The notes under the pieces are model-generated. The model saw only the letters and a list, made by a program, of their open reading frames with translations. It made no database searches and was not told where the DNA came from. This document shows, one piece after another, positions 14,001 through 22,400 of a stretch of DNA of 62,000 nt. The translations under genes were made by a program, and so were the position numbers. Position 1 is the first letter of the stretch. Each line of letters begins with the position of its first letter. This stretch comes from Acanthaster planci (taxonomy: Eukaryota; Echinodermata; Asteroidea; Valvatida; Acanthasteridae). The stretch covers positions 2,405,202-2,467,201 of the forward strand of contig NW_019091356.1 of assembly GCF_001949145.1 (NCBI RefSeq), written 5' to 3'.

Positions 14001-16452
14001 TCTGCCTCCTCAGTATGAAACCCAGATACTGTTGGTGATCATCGCGGTGCTGTGCGTGCCCTGGATGCTCTTCGTCAAGCCCATATTGCTCCGCATGCAG
14101 CACAACAAGAAGCTCTACAAGGTGAGCTGGCCAGGCTGACAACAATCGGTCTCTAAGAGACTCCAACTTTTTTTTTTTCACTCTCCCGGAAATAAAAATG
14201 TGCTGCAGGTTATGTCCCTCTCAGGGTGAAACGACAGAATGTCTTCATCTCTTTCAAGGTCTTTGCATGTGCCACAAATGAGGCTTTTAGGCATGTTACA
14301 AGTGGAGCTGACCTTGTTGGGTCCAGAATTGTTACAAAATGGCTTTCTGAGTGTACGGACAATTTCTGGAAAAGTGCCCAACTTGGTGGATTTCCGTTTG
14401 ATTTTGGGGTCGAAAGTGTTGACAGCCTTTTCTTCTTGTTGGTTATTTGGACCAGGCCGTTCGTTATCGCGAAGTCCGCATGCTCAAGAACGGCAGCGTG
14501 GGTGACGAGACAGCTGAGGTTGTTCACCATGACGCGCTAGAGGCGTCGACCTCGGACTCGGGCAGCTCGGAAGAACCCGACCAAACCGAACAGGTGGTAT
14601 TCACCTTTCTCCAAAACCCCTCGAAATGAACAAAATATGGGAATAAAAATGCCCCATTCCGAGAGAATTTTAGTCGTTGATTGTAGTGCCTCCCATATAA
14701 ATTTCGCAATTTGTCAATAAGAGTTGGTGGCATCAAATACTACAGGCGCAAGTCAAGGTACTGTTTTCAGGCAAGCTGTGGGAAATGATCGATAATAGAG
14801 GGTTTGCATGGCTGCCATCTTGCAGGCCAGTGCTTTTGTTCCGCAGGGATGCACAGAGTTTTCCCTGTGAAACAAAAGAGCAGCCCTGCAAGATGGCTAC
14901 TCTGCAGAGCCTCAATACAGAGCCATTCCGTACATATGCAAGATAAACTGGCCACAGAACGCAAGAAGTACCCTCGTTAACTCTCTTGCTCGTCAGAATT
15001 AGGGTCTGAAAGAAACAGCACCCGATTTCTCCCAATCTCAAATACTCTCCGTTTTATTCCCCCCCCCCACCCCATCGTAGTTTGAGCTGGGAGAGGCACT
15101 GGTCTTCCAAGGCATCCACACCATCGAGTTCTGCCTGGGCTGCATCTCCCACACTGCCTCCTACCTCCGACTCTGGGCTCTGTCCCTGGCTCACGCTGGT
15201 AAGCAAGAAAAAAAAAAATCTGCCGGAAAAATTGGCTCAACAGTATTTGCATCGTGGCATCTCCTCGAAATTGGGCCACATTCTTCGCCAGTTGAAATGT
15301 TCTCCGCCTTGTGGAATCGAACATTTCGTCTGTCACCTCATGAAACTGTTTTTACCGTTGCACTCATAAATATTCATTATTTGTATGATACATGAATATC
15401 GCTTCTCATGGGCGGGCTGTTTGTCAACCCCTTCTGTACAGAGCTGTCCGAGGTGTTATGGAGCATGCTGTTCAGCATCGGCTTCAAGATGAGCGGGCTA
15501 GGGGGCTTTGTCGTCATCTGGGCGTTGTTCAGCGCTTGGGCAGTGTTAACCATCGCCATCCTGCTGGTCATGGAGGGCCTGTCGGCATTCCTACACACCC
15601 TACGTCTCCACTGGTCAGTCAAATTAACTATGCTTTCCCCCCCCAAAAAAAAAAACTCCGGGCAGAATCCATATTTCCAGGTGTAGCTGATTGCTGTATT
15701 TTCCAGCTGACAAATTGAACACAGCAATGTATCAAGATGGACAAAGATCACATCAGAGCAGTGACTTAGCAAGGCGGGGAACCGATACGTGAAAATGACT
15801 CTGCCAGTAAGCACCAGTGAAGAACCAAGGATTGGTGCACTGAAATATGCCCAGAAAGAATAGCTACACATGTTCTTCTCTTACCAAGATATTTGCTTTT
15901 AACCACTTGCTGCCGGTGAGCCCAGTTTCCGGCATGTATCCTTTGTATGCGTAGCCAAGGTCTCTGAAATCCGACAAAGGGAACAGGGCCTCGTAACAAA
16001 AGACCGTACTTGTAACAAAAGACCAGGTTGTTGGGAATTACCAACATTTTTTCACTCTCAATAGCGGAGATAATCCAGCATTTTTTTGAAACTGTATACT
16101 GCTGTTTGGGGCATTCAGCGTGAGCGGATTGACTATGAATATACTCGTAGTCGGCAGTCAACGTGTTAACCTTACATAGTGTTGGATGCAGAGGTAACAA
16201 GTGATGTTGCTGGTGGTTTCAGAGAGAGAGAGAGTATGGTTGTGGAGGATTCCGGAAGGTTCCTGGCAGATATTTTAGGGAACTGGGGTCAAGCTGTTGT
16301 GATCAAGTGCCAAGAACAACGCTGTCAAACTGTTTCCCCCTTGCTTTTTCTTTGCCAACAGGGTGGAATTTCAGAGCAAGTTCTACAAGGGAGAAGGTTA
16401 TGCCTTCCGGCCTTTTGCCTTTGACGCCCTCTTGGACGCCCAGGATGAGTAA
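1933..16452 (+). CDS. ATP6V0A: V-type proton ATPase 116 kDa subunit a (complete, 20 exons)
   Basis: Subunit a is the large membrane subunit of the V0 sector. It forms the two proton half-channels beside the c-ring, and its cytosolic N-terminal half acts as stator and regulatory arm, so the gene product acidifies endolysosomal compartments or the extracellular space. Exons: 1933-2049, 2152-2230, 2654-2751, 3052-3180, 7298-7401, 7925-8051, 8426-8508, 9552-9645, 9896-10108, 10548-10698, 11071-11210, 11948-12096, 12196-12283, 12508-12626, 12921-13149, 14014-14121, 14456-14593, 15081-15198, 15442-15613, 16362-16452. All have GT-AG borders and the phases join without a break: 2,547 nt, 848 aa, normal for the family (about 830-860). 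The start gives the family N-terminus [10 protein letters not shown] in context AATCATGG. Residues 1 to about 395 are cytosolic; the membrane part begins at [10 protein letters not shown] (about 399). Both channel arginines known from yeast Vph1 (R735, R799) are present, as R752 in [13 protein letters not shown] and R816 in HTLRLHW. Vertebrates have four paralogues (a1-a4); this invertebrate gene cannot be assigned to one of them. The first assembly gap lies within intron 11 and costs no coding sequence. Confidence 0.97.
2152..2230 (+). CDS. ATP6V0A: V-ATPase subunit a, exon 2
   Basis: Begins [20 protein letters not shown], among the most conserved N-terminal segments. Acceptor TTTCAG, donor CTGC|GTAGGT, ends in phase 1. 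The preceding intron is only 102 nt. Confidence 0.96.
2654..2751 (+). CDS. ATP6V0A: V-ATPase subunit a, exon 3
   Basis: Encodes [20 protein letters not shown] followed by [11 protein letters not shown], collinear with the family. Acceptor CAG at 2651-2653, donor GAG|GTAAGG. Confidence 0.95.
3052..3180 (+). CDS. ATP6V0A: V-ATPase subunit a, exon 4
   Basis: 43 whole codons, including [20 protein letters not shown], the conserved coiled-coil segment of the stator arm. Donor GAG|GTAACG. The next intron (3181-7297) is the longest of the gene. Confidence 0.96.
3181..7297 (+). other. Intron 4 of the V-ATPase gene (4.1 kb)
   Basis: No coding content was recognised. The notable parts are a pyrimidine block near 4399-4445 built of CCCT/CCCTTC units and a second, much longer pyrimidine block at 7127-7280 just before exon 5. 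GGAAAA/CATGGAA-type AT-rich repeats occur near 4575-4720. Confidence 0.8.
7127..7280 (+). repeat. Extended pyrimidine tract before exon 5
   Basis: About 150 nt of nearly pure C/T with scattered single purines, ending about 17 nt before the exon 5 acceptor at 7296-7297. It is far longer than an ordinary polypyrimidine tract. It would give many binding positions for U2AF or PTB-type proteins on the transcript, and as DNA it is a candidate triplex-forming stretch. Function is inferred only from composition. Confidence 0.75.
7298..7401 (+). CDS. ATP6V0A: V-ATPase subunit a, exon 5
   Basis: Encodes [20 protein letters not shown] then [15 protein letters not shown], the acidic variable linker followed by the conserved RLG-FVAGVI junction. 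Ends in phase 2 with donor GG|GTGGGT. Confidence 0.94.
7925..8051 (+). CDS. ATP6V0A: V-ATPase subunit a, exon 6
   Basis: Encodes [20 protein letters not shown] followed by [20 protein letters not shown], a family signature region. Acceptor ACAG, donor ACC|GTAAGA. Confidence 0.96.
8426..8508 (+). CDS. ATP6V0A: V-ATPase subunit a, exon 7
   Basis: Encodes [20 protein letters not shown] then RVKKICEG, the conserved core of the N-terminal domain. Acceptor GCAG, donor GG|GTAAGT in phase 2. Confidence 0.96.
9138..9369 (+). repeat. Dispersed repeat family A, copy 1 (V-ATPase intron 7)
   Basis: This segment matches the reverse complement of 15896-16130 over about 230 bp at an eye-estimated 75-80% identity. 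Shared stretches include TATTGAGAGTGAAAAAATGT and CCTGGTCTTTTGTTAC. The two copies sit in introns 7 and 19 of the same gene in opposite orientation. The family identity is unknown. I see no obvious terminal inverted repeat or A-tail. Confidence 0.8.
9552..9645 (+). CDS. ATP6V0A: V-ATPase subunit a, exon 8
   Basis: Encodes [20 protein letters not shown] then [11 protein letters not shown]. Acceptor CTCAG, donor GCT|GTGAGT, entering in phase 2 and ending in phase 0. Confidence 0.95.
9896..10108 (+). CDS. ATP6V0A: V-ATPase subunit a, exon 9
   Basis: 71 codons including [20 protein letters not shown] and [20 protein letters not shown], highly conserved in the family. Acceptor ACAG, donor ACG|GTGAGT. 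Confidence 0.97.
10548..10698 (+). CDS. ATP6V0A: V-ATPase subunit a, exon 10
   Basis: Encodes [20 protein letters not shown] and [20 protein letters not shown], the end of the cytosolic domain. Donor CCGG|GTAGGA, phase 1. Confidence 0.96.
11071..11210 (+). CDS. ATP6V0A: V-ATPase subunit a, exon 11 (first membrane helices)
   Basis: Encodes [20 protein letters not shown] then [16 protein letters not shown], the first two transmembrane helices with the family GD-GHG loop. Acceptor CCAG, donor GAG|GTTGGA (weaker than the others). Confidence 0.95.
11566..11927. mobile_element. TTAA-flanked element enclosing the first assembly gap
   Basis: A TTAA followed by CCCTCCT at 11566-11576 faces AGGAGGG followed by TTAA at 11917-11927. 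This is the layout of a TTAA-targeting (piggyBac-like) non-autonomous element with short terminal inverted repeats. The middle contains 183 N, so its full structure is unseen. It lies entirely in V-ATPase intron 11. Confidence 0.5.
11589..11771. other. Assembly gap (183 N)
   Basis: A run of N inside intron 11 of the V-ATPase gene. Coding phases join across it (exon 11 to exon 12), so no exon appears to be lost. Confidence 0.99.
11948..12096 (+). CDS. ATP6V0A: V-ATPase subunit a, exon 12
   Basis: Encodes [20 protein letters not shown] then [20 protein letters not shown], transmembrane helix plus the conserved luminal YND-SKS-NIFGSSW motif. Acceptor TTTCAG, donor AC|GTAAGT, phase 2. Confidence 0.97.
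12196..12283 (+). CDS. ATP6V0A: V-ATPase subunit a, exon 13
   Basis: Encodes the luminal loop ending [12 protein letters not shown]; the PYP-G-DP motif is conserved in the family. Acceptor CCAG, donor CCG|GTAAGT. The preceding intron is 99 nt. Confidence 0.95.
12508..12626 (+). CDS. ATP6V0A: V-ATPase subunit a, exon 14
   Basis: Encodes [20 protein letters not shown] then [19 protein letters not shown], matching the family [18 protein letters not shown] signature. Donor AG|GTACAG, phase 2. Confidence 0.97.
12921..13149 (+). CDS. ATP6V0A: V-ATPase subunit a, exon 15
   Basis: Two membrane helices, including [20 protein letters not shown] and the [14 protein letters not shown] segment, then a loop ending VSLYSGQ. 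Acceptor CCCAG, donor CAG|GTTGGT. The CG content is markedly higher than in the flanking introns. Confidence 0.97.
14014..14121 (+). CDS. ATP6V0A: V-ATPase subunit a, exon 16
   Basis: 36 codons encoding [20 protein letters not shown] then [16 protein letters not shown]; the LCVPWML-KP motif is a family hallmark. Donor AAG|GTGAGC. Confidence 0.97.
14456..14593 (+). CDS. ATP6V0A: V-ATPase subunit a, exon 17 (cytosolic acidic loop)
   Basis: 46 codons in phase 0 at both ends, rich in Asp, Glu and Ser ([17 protein letters not shown]). This corresponds to the variable acidic loop between the two halves of the membrane domain. Both borders are GT-AG, and length and frame match the family. Being a symmetrical exon, it could be skipped without a frameshift. 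Confidence 0.93.
15081..15198 (+). CDS. ATP6V0A: V-ATPase subunit a, exon 18 (channel arginine R752)
   Basis: Encodes [20 protein letters not shown] then LSLAHA. R752 corresponds to yeast Vph1 R735, needed for proton transfer to the c-ring glutamate. Acceptor after a C-rich tract ending CGTAG, donor G|GTAAGC. Confidence 0.98.
15442..15613 (+). CDS. ATP6V0A: V-ATPase subunit a, exon 19 (channel arginine R816)
   Basis: Encodes [20 protein letters not shown] through [19 protein letters not shown], the last membrane helices. R816 matches yeast R799. Acceptor ACAG, donor TG|GTCAGT. Confidence 0.97.
15896..16130 (-). repeat. Dispersed repeat family A, copy 2 (V-ATPase intron 19)
   Basis: Reverse-complement match to 9138-9369 over essentially its whole length. 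It lies in the intron before the last exon, about 6.5 kb from copy 1 and inverted to it, so the two copies could pair in the pre-mRNA. Confidence 0.8.
16362..16452 (+). CDS. ATP6V0A: V-ATPase subunit a, exon 20 (stop codon)
   Basis: Encodes [20 protein letters not shown] then DALLDAQDE and TAA at 16450-16452. WVEFQ-KFY-G-G--F-PF is the conserved family C-terminus, so the protein is complete. Confidence 0.97.
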
Positions 16453-16803
16453 ATTGAACATCTCACCAGTGGCCATGACCAGTGTTCTAGCGTCAGTTTT
16501 ACTGCCTCCATCATGCGCAAAGTTTGACTGTTTAAAATTGGGTGCTATGGTCAGACAGAAAAAAATGAATTGTTTTCATTATAAAGAGAGAAAATGAAAC
16601 GTCTGTGTCAAGGTGGCATCATGCATATTTGTATTATTCAGAAATGGTTATTTAGCAGAAGCAAACTTCTCAACATTTGGAAAGAAAAGCAATTCTGCAT
16701 GGAAAGATTAGTGTAAAATATATCCTAATGCGTCAGTTGGATATATTGAAAACCTCAAGCTAAGGAAATGGGGAACTTTCCAGTCATAGTAGTCGATGTA
16801 GGT

Positions 16804-17107
16804 ATTATATATAACAGGTTTGCCCTCACCCAACGTATATTAATAAACACTGTATGCTCAGTGCTTGTCCGAGAGCTTGCGAAAAAAACCTCACAAACTT
16901 ACTCGGGTGGGACTTGAACCCACGACCTCCTGCTAACTAGTGCAGATGTCTTAATCACTCGACCACCGAGCTTGCCGGGATCGGCTGGCCGGTCGGAGTC
17001 AAATGAAGCAGCGGGTGGGAGGTTTTTTTCGCAAGCTCTCGGACAAGCACTGAACATACAGTGCTTATTAATATACGTTGGGTAAGGGCAAACCTGTTAT
17101 ATATAAT
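16804..17107. mobile_element. MITE with 89-bp terminal inverted repeats carrying a tRNA-like core
   Basis: The left arm (16804-16892) and right arm (17019-17107) are inverted repeats of each other over about 89 bp with few mismatches, both starting at ATTATATATAACAGGTTTGC. The 126-bp centre contains a tRNA-like sequence on the - strand. There is no transposase ORF, so it is non-autonomous. The left arm also contains an AATAAA at 16842-16847, which may act as a poly(A) signal for the V-ATPase mRNA. A fragment of the same arm occurs at 19079-19126. Confidence 0.88.
16901..16972 (-). tRNA. tRNA-like sequence (Ser/Leu type, degenerate) inside the MITE
   Basis: On the - strand the sequence shows an A-box-like TGGTCGAGTG, a B-box-like GGTTCAAGTCC, a T-arm GTGGG/CCCAC, an acceptor-like CTCGG/CCGAG pairing and an anticodon-like hairpin CTGC/GCAG with an 8-nt loop. 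The D-arm resembles class II (Ser/Leu) tRNAs, but the long variable arm is lacking and the anticodon loop has an extra base. It is more likely a tRNA-derived (SINE-head or pseudogene) sequence than a working tRNA. Confidence 0.5.
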
Positions 17108-18262
17108 TAGCATCTCCCCAACGCAAAAATACCTCTCGATGTAGTTATGTGATCTTACTTAAATTGTTGGTTGAACGTAATCGCTCTTACTTTAAGGAGG
17201 AATGTGTGGAATATGGGTTTTTTGTGCAAGTTTAACCTTGTTTGTGTTTTCGCATAGTAAACTCAAATAGGAGAATCTTGGTTTTGATTAAGGGTGTGAG
17301 AGTTTTGGTAATCAGCAACTTCTTATGAGGTATAAAAACCCTTTTCGTATTTCCTTTTGTAGCTAACCACTGAAGTCTTTATATCCATGAGGAAAGCAAT
17401 TGATGTGTGTATCTCCTGGCCATAGTTTTCAGTTTCAGTTTTTGTTTTTATGTTTTTGGCTTCTTCTTTTTTTTCACAAAGTGCACCCGAAGACACACTT
17501 TGATGACCTAACCAAACGTAAAGTTCAAGTACGTCCACCAGAAAGTTTTTCTCTAACCGTATTTGCATTCCAGTATTTCATGTATATTACACAGGCTATT
17601 TTAAAAACGCCCAAAATATCTTGTGTTTAAGACAGTGGAACGTGCAAGGTAATGTCTGTGAGATACCGCCATGGTCAGTTAAAAGTTTGTGTTGTACATT
17701 TGTAGATCGCATGGGAACATTGGACGGTACGACAGTATGTTGATAAGGTGAATGTATATGAACATGTACTTTGGCGCTGCTTACAAACTTAATGCAAAAA
17801 GTGAGGCCCTTTTTAGTTTTGGGGTGTTCCAAACATGGGACGTATTTGGTAAACTTTAATGTATATTTAGCAAATGTGTAACTGGTGCTTCTTAGTTCGT
17901 ATTTAATTGAATGGTAACTTGGACATCTATTATTCTGTAATTTAGTAGATCAGGATAATTACTGAAAGTTTGAATTATTTATCGAAAGTGGATAATATGT
18001 TAGGTAACCACGTATTAAGCCAATGACACAAGTCCAAATTGGTACGACACATTGCCACAGCTACATGTACCTGGGATGTGGTCTGGTATGGAAAAACTCC
18101 AGCTTGAAGTTCGAACCACTGACCGCATGTCTGACCACAGGAAAAACTGTGATATTGCCAGGTACGATATGTCACCCCGAAAGAAAAACAGAAGTTCTCG
18201 GCAGACACCCTACAGTATGAATACAGTACAGACTGTTGCAAATGGAGGAAACAATTGAAAAA

Positions 18263-18316
18263 TCTAACAGTCCTCGATCCTTCACCTGTTGGAGGACTGA
18301 GGACTGTTAGGGTTAA
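18263..18316. mobile_element. Short TTAA-ended foldback element, copy 1
   Basis: An imperfect palindrome with arms CTAACAGTCCTC and GAGGACTGTTAG around a CCTTCACCTGTTGG loop, ending in GGGTTAA at 18310-18316. The left TTAACC end is mutated. The reverse complement matches 32989-33047 closely, showing a mobile family of roughly 55-60 bp. Confidence 0.65.
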
Positions 18317-19078
18317 CGTTGTAGAAATGTCATACCTGGAAAATACAGCATTTAACAGGGGATGCCGTGACTTTGATTCGTCTGAACGGCCAAAGCTTTC
18401 CGGAAATGAATGTTTGAACTTTGGAAAAGTGTAAAAGGATGCAACTTGGCCATACAAACTAAAACGAGGACGTTTTCCAAATGTTGGGTTTTGTCTCAAC
18501 TTCAACTTGAACCAAATAAGTTGACTCGAGTTTGCCAACAGTTTATGGCATGTGTGGGCAGAAGAAATGAAGATGCCTTAAAGCAGGAGAGACTTGGTTC
18601 ATTAAACTGTGAAGTCTGAAGCTGAGAACGGAGTCCAAGGTTTGGGGAACTTTTGTCCACCAAATGGCCCAGAAATGAACGATGAAATGATGCAGAGAAG
18701 GGCTACATTGTGCTTGACCCTATTAATGGACAACTTCTGGCAAATCACTTGTTCTGCACTTGGTAAAGTAGTCCTTTGGAATGCAGAAAATATCCCTTCA
18801 ATATCAAGCCGTCCTTCTGGACCTGGTTTCATGTAACAATTTTTAGGTGGTGTACCTCATAATAACCAAGTACCTCTTTAATCTGCTACCCCGAGTCATG
18901 GTCCACCACTGTACTGATTATAGTAGGTCAGGGCATTAAGATATCCCCGTAGTTATTCCAAGGGTGCCATGTAAGAGTTGTCTTTAACCTATGTTTGAAT
19001 TGTATGGCTTACTTAATGCAATATTAGCCATGTTTAATACAACAACCTGTACCAGTCTATTTATTGATGTTGCTAATT

Positions 19079-19126
19079 GCTCTCGGACAAGCACTGAGTA
19101 TGCAGTGTTTATATATATATTGCCCA
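19079..19126. mobile_element. Fragment of the 16804-17107 MITE family
   Basis: CTCTCGGACAAGCACTGAGT and the following AGTGTTTA match the reverse complement of the left arm of the MITE at 16804. Only the arm segment is present; the core and outer end are missing. It ends just before the AATAAA at 19130. Confidence 0.75.
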
Positions 19127-19129
19127 CAA

Positions 19130-19135
19130 AATAAA
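19130..19135 (+). terminator. Candidate poly(A) signal, V-ATPase gene
   Basis: AATAAA followed about 45-65 nt later by a GT/T-rich stretch (GTGCAAAGTGTTTTTGTTG), the usual arrangement of hexamer and downstream element. It would give a 3' UTR of about 2.7 kb. An earlier AATAAA at 16842 inside the MITE is the alternative. Confidence 0.4.
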
Positions 19136-19427
19136 CTTAGACATAAAGATTGGTCAAGCATTTTATGTTTTGCCGGCATGTGCAAAGTGTTTTTGTTGTT
19201 TTTATTTTCCAACAGATGTTTTTTCTCGGTTGGTTTATTGGTATCATCTCGTTTTTCCTTTCAAGTTGTACTTTCATGGAAGGGCCCAAGCTCTGTCGTA
19301 ATCATTCAGATCTGTCTCAACATCGGCTGAAGAACTCCACTCTTCAAACTTTTTGCCCATTCTAAGAAACGGTCCAACTTTCAAATACCCCAAACTGGCA
19401 CACCTTTTTTAAACAAAATGACATTCT

Positions 19428-19433
19428 TTTATT
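19428..19433 (-). terminator. Candidate poly(A) signal, Caspr-like gene
   Basis: TTTATT on the + strand (AATAAA on the - strand), followed on the - strand by GGTGTG and GTTTGGGGT, which are GT-rich. It would give a 3' UTR of about 4 kb with no obvious repeats. A closer alternative is the AATAAA on the - strand near 21878-21883. Confidence 0.35.
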
Positions 19434-22400
19434 AGTGAAATATACAGAAACGGTAGTTCAAAAAAGTACCAAATGACAAGAAATATCTACAAAGATCCCT
19501 TCACCACAGTAGTACCTAAATACTGAATGAACAATAAATAGATTAAATTCACAAAACTCAGCGTAAAGGACAGAACTACCATTGTTAAAAACTAAACAAA
19601 AAAACCTGCTCAAGTCTACGGTAGTCCCACAACTTGGCTAAACACTCATATACACAAAAATGGCAGTTTTGAATACATGAAACATCAAACCGGTCAAGTT
19701 AAAAAGAATAGATGAAAATCATTTAGTACTTAGGACAAAGTAGTACCTTGACTTTTTAGGCTATCGGAATAATTTTACAAGATAAATTTTCTTCAATCAA
19801 ATGCTGCCATCAGGATGAATTTTTTTTTAATTGCTAATATACAGCTAGAAGCTTATCTAAGGAGTACTTTTTTGGCCACAAAGGAATGTTAGCAAGAAGG
19901 GATTTTCTGAGCCATTGTTTATCCCTCGTAATAAAATTGAACCAAAAAAACCCTGAAGGTGCAACATGATAAATGTAATTTTAGCATTTATAATACATGC
20001 AAATTACAATGCCACATTTACCAGTAAAAAAAACTTGTCCTCAAGGATGTCTACTCATTTTTCCCCCCACCAACAATGCTCCAGTGCTGTTAAGAAACTG
20101 ACCCATCTAGATGAGATGGACACAAATCACCTTCTGCCCAACTGAAAGACTATTTACTCCATACTACGACCTGAGTCCTGACATCTTGAATCTTCAATTT
20201 GCAAATTGAACTCCAAAGTGGAAATCCACCCAGGATTTCACAATTGGCACGAGGTCATTAACATCCAAGCATGCACGATGCAACACTGTGCAAACCGTAT
20301 TGATACTAGGCCACTTTTGAAAACGGACAACAAACTCTCCATTTCCAAACACTTGCTCAAGCTTCATGGAAGAGTTTTTTTACTGCAATATTCCCATACT
20401 GAAGCTTTGATCTGTACAAAGCAACCACTGGTAACAGTAACTTCAACATACAAACACAAAATGCCACAAAAGCGGTAAACCATTTTGAATAACCGTTCCA
20501 TGAAGTTCCCAGCTTCCAGCAAGGGGAACTAATTGAACTCGGCTTCTGTTGCTCTTAACCTCATGAACACTCAAAACTCCTTTGCAATTCTCCCCCGACC
20601 AACAAAGCAGAAATGAGGTGCAGCAGCTAGGATTTCGTGCGGTAATTATTCCCACGTCATACACAACGAAGCCAAGAAGTGGCACACTGTCTGTGACTAC
20701 GCAATGACATGCACCGCGGTGCCTTGACCAATGGCAATGCCAATCTAGATCATAAATATGTATGAGGCAAGGTACAAATATCATTGGACAAGATCCATTC
20801 CCTTGAAACATATGCCCTTCAAAAATGTAGAGTATCCTGTATGCCAAGACTAAGAACTATTCACGCATGTGTAAATGACTGTAAGAATGCTTACTGGAAA
20901 ACCAAGCAGAAAAAAACAACCTACATTGCACTTTGTGAGAAGGGTGAAGTTATAAAGTCAAAAAATATATACGCCCTGTCTGATTTGGTAACAGGGGGGG
21001 TCTTTAACAAGCAAGATTCCCTGCCGCCAAAAGCAGACATTCACAATTGAAAAGCTGCAGGAAACATGTCACATAGAAAAGATACTTCAAGTGAAGTTCA
21101 TTGACTTTTATGTACAGGTGGGATACTATAGAAAAATGGTAAACTAACTCGAGGGTGCAGTCTGGTACCCGACACCTTTCAATAACAAAAACGTTAAAGA
21201 CTGCATCAAGACCAGGCTTAAAAATTGTACAAAGCATACAATGCAGATTAAACAGACTACTATGATTTCTAAAAATAGCTTGACCCCGCCACAGGCAGCG
21301 AGAGCTTTTATGATGAACCCTGACATGACCACATCAGAGCAACTGTGCTCTTATTCATCGTGGCTAAACCGGACAGTGTGAGGTTACTACAGAACACTGT
21401 CATTTCCTCTGAACTGTATGGTACGTGTCAACGACCACTTCATAGTTAAATAAGGCAAACACGAAAGAAAAACTAATTAGGCGTCGCAAAACATCTACAG
21501 CGAAATTTGCTTGAGTTGAAATGTGTCACGTTTCTAAAAATACGCAGCACAAATATTTGATTCTGACGCCACACTTTCGCGGTTGTGTTCACGTTCGTGC
21601 AAGTATGAATCCGCCTTGACACGGGCATTACATTAATACTCAAAACACCACTGGCCGTCTGAACACAAAGTACAGGACCATCCAACTACACGTGCCTTTG
21701 TGAAGGAGAAACAGATCAAAACTACATAAAATATAGTCTCCTGTTTTCTATAGACTTAAATATGACAACTGGAAAGGGGGTCAATTTTGAACACGCTGTT
21801 GAAATGTGCATAGCATCTGAGATGAGAACAATAATGCTGTGAAGAGTAAAACAAGCCTCAAAAACAGTGAATAAACTTTATTAAAAAGCTAAAACCCTTG
21901 TCCTTATCTTAAAGTCAGCCATAAAAATCCTATGCTTTTGTTAAAATAGTCCAATGGGCCCGACTTTAAAAATTTAGTTATTTTCTCATCTCTTTGGAAG
22001 TCAATTAAGAAAGAATCATGGCAGCTCCAGACAGGAAGTCTTGTTGAGGAAATCTACAAAACGTTTGGGAGGTTTCAAATAAGGTCGTGGAGTTTAAAAA
22101 GGCTTACAAATGCTCAGAGTAAAGGGGGAAATTTGTTTGGAACATTAAGATTCCAACATTTGGCTACTGTAAAAGCCACCCACGGTGCAGAATAATCATT
22201 AATCATTAATTAAATGAACTGAGTAAGTCGTTTTAACCTTTGACAGCTCCTCCTCTTAAAAAAGAGAAGAAGAAAGCATTAAAAAAGGTATAAATTTTGT
22301 TTTCCAGGTTTCTAACTTTCCATTAAAAAAACACAGATGACAGGAAAACAGAGTTTGAGATCAACGTCTCAAATGTCATTGATAGTTGTAAAATCGCTCC

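Noticed and set aside
15377-15871. 164-codon open frame on the - strand
   Set aside because: It is the antisense of V-ATPase exon 19 and flanking intron; the + strand frame is clearly the coding one.
17975-18538. 187-codon open frame on the - strand
   Set aside because: No recognisable domain, unusual composition, and it runs straight through the palindromic TTAA-ended element at 18263-18316; best explained as chance in the intergenic/3' UTR region.
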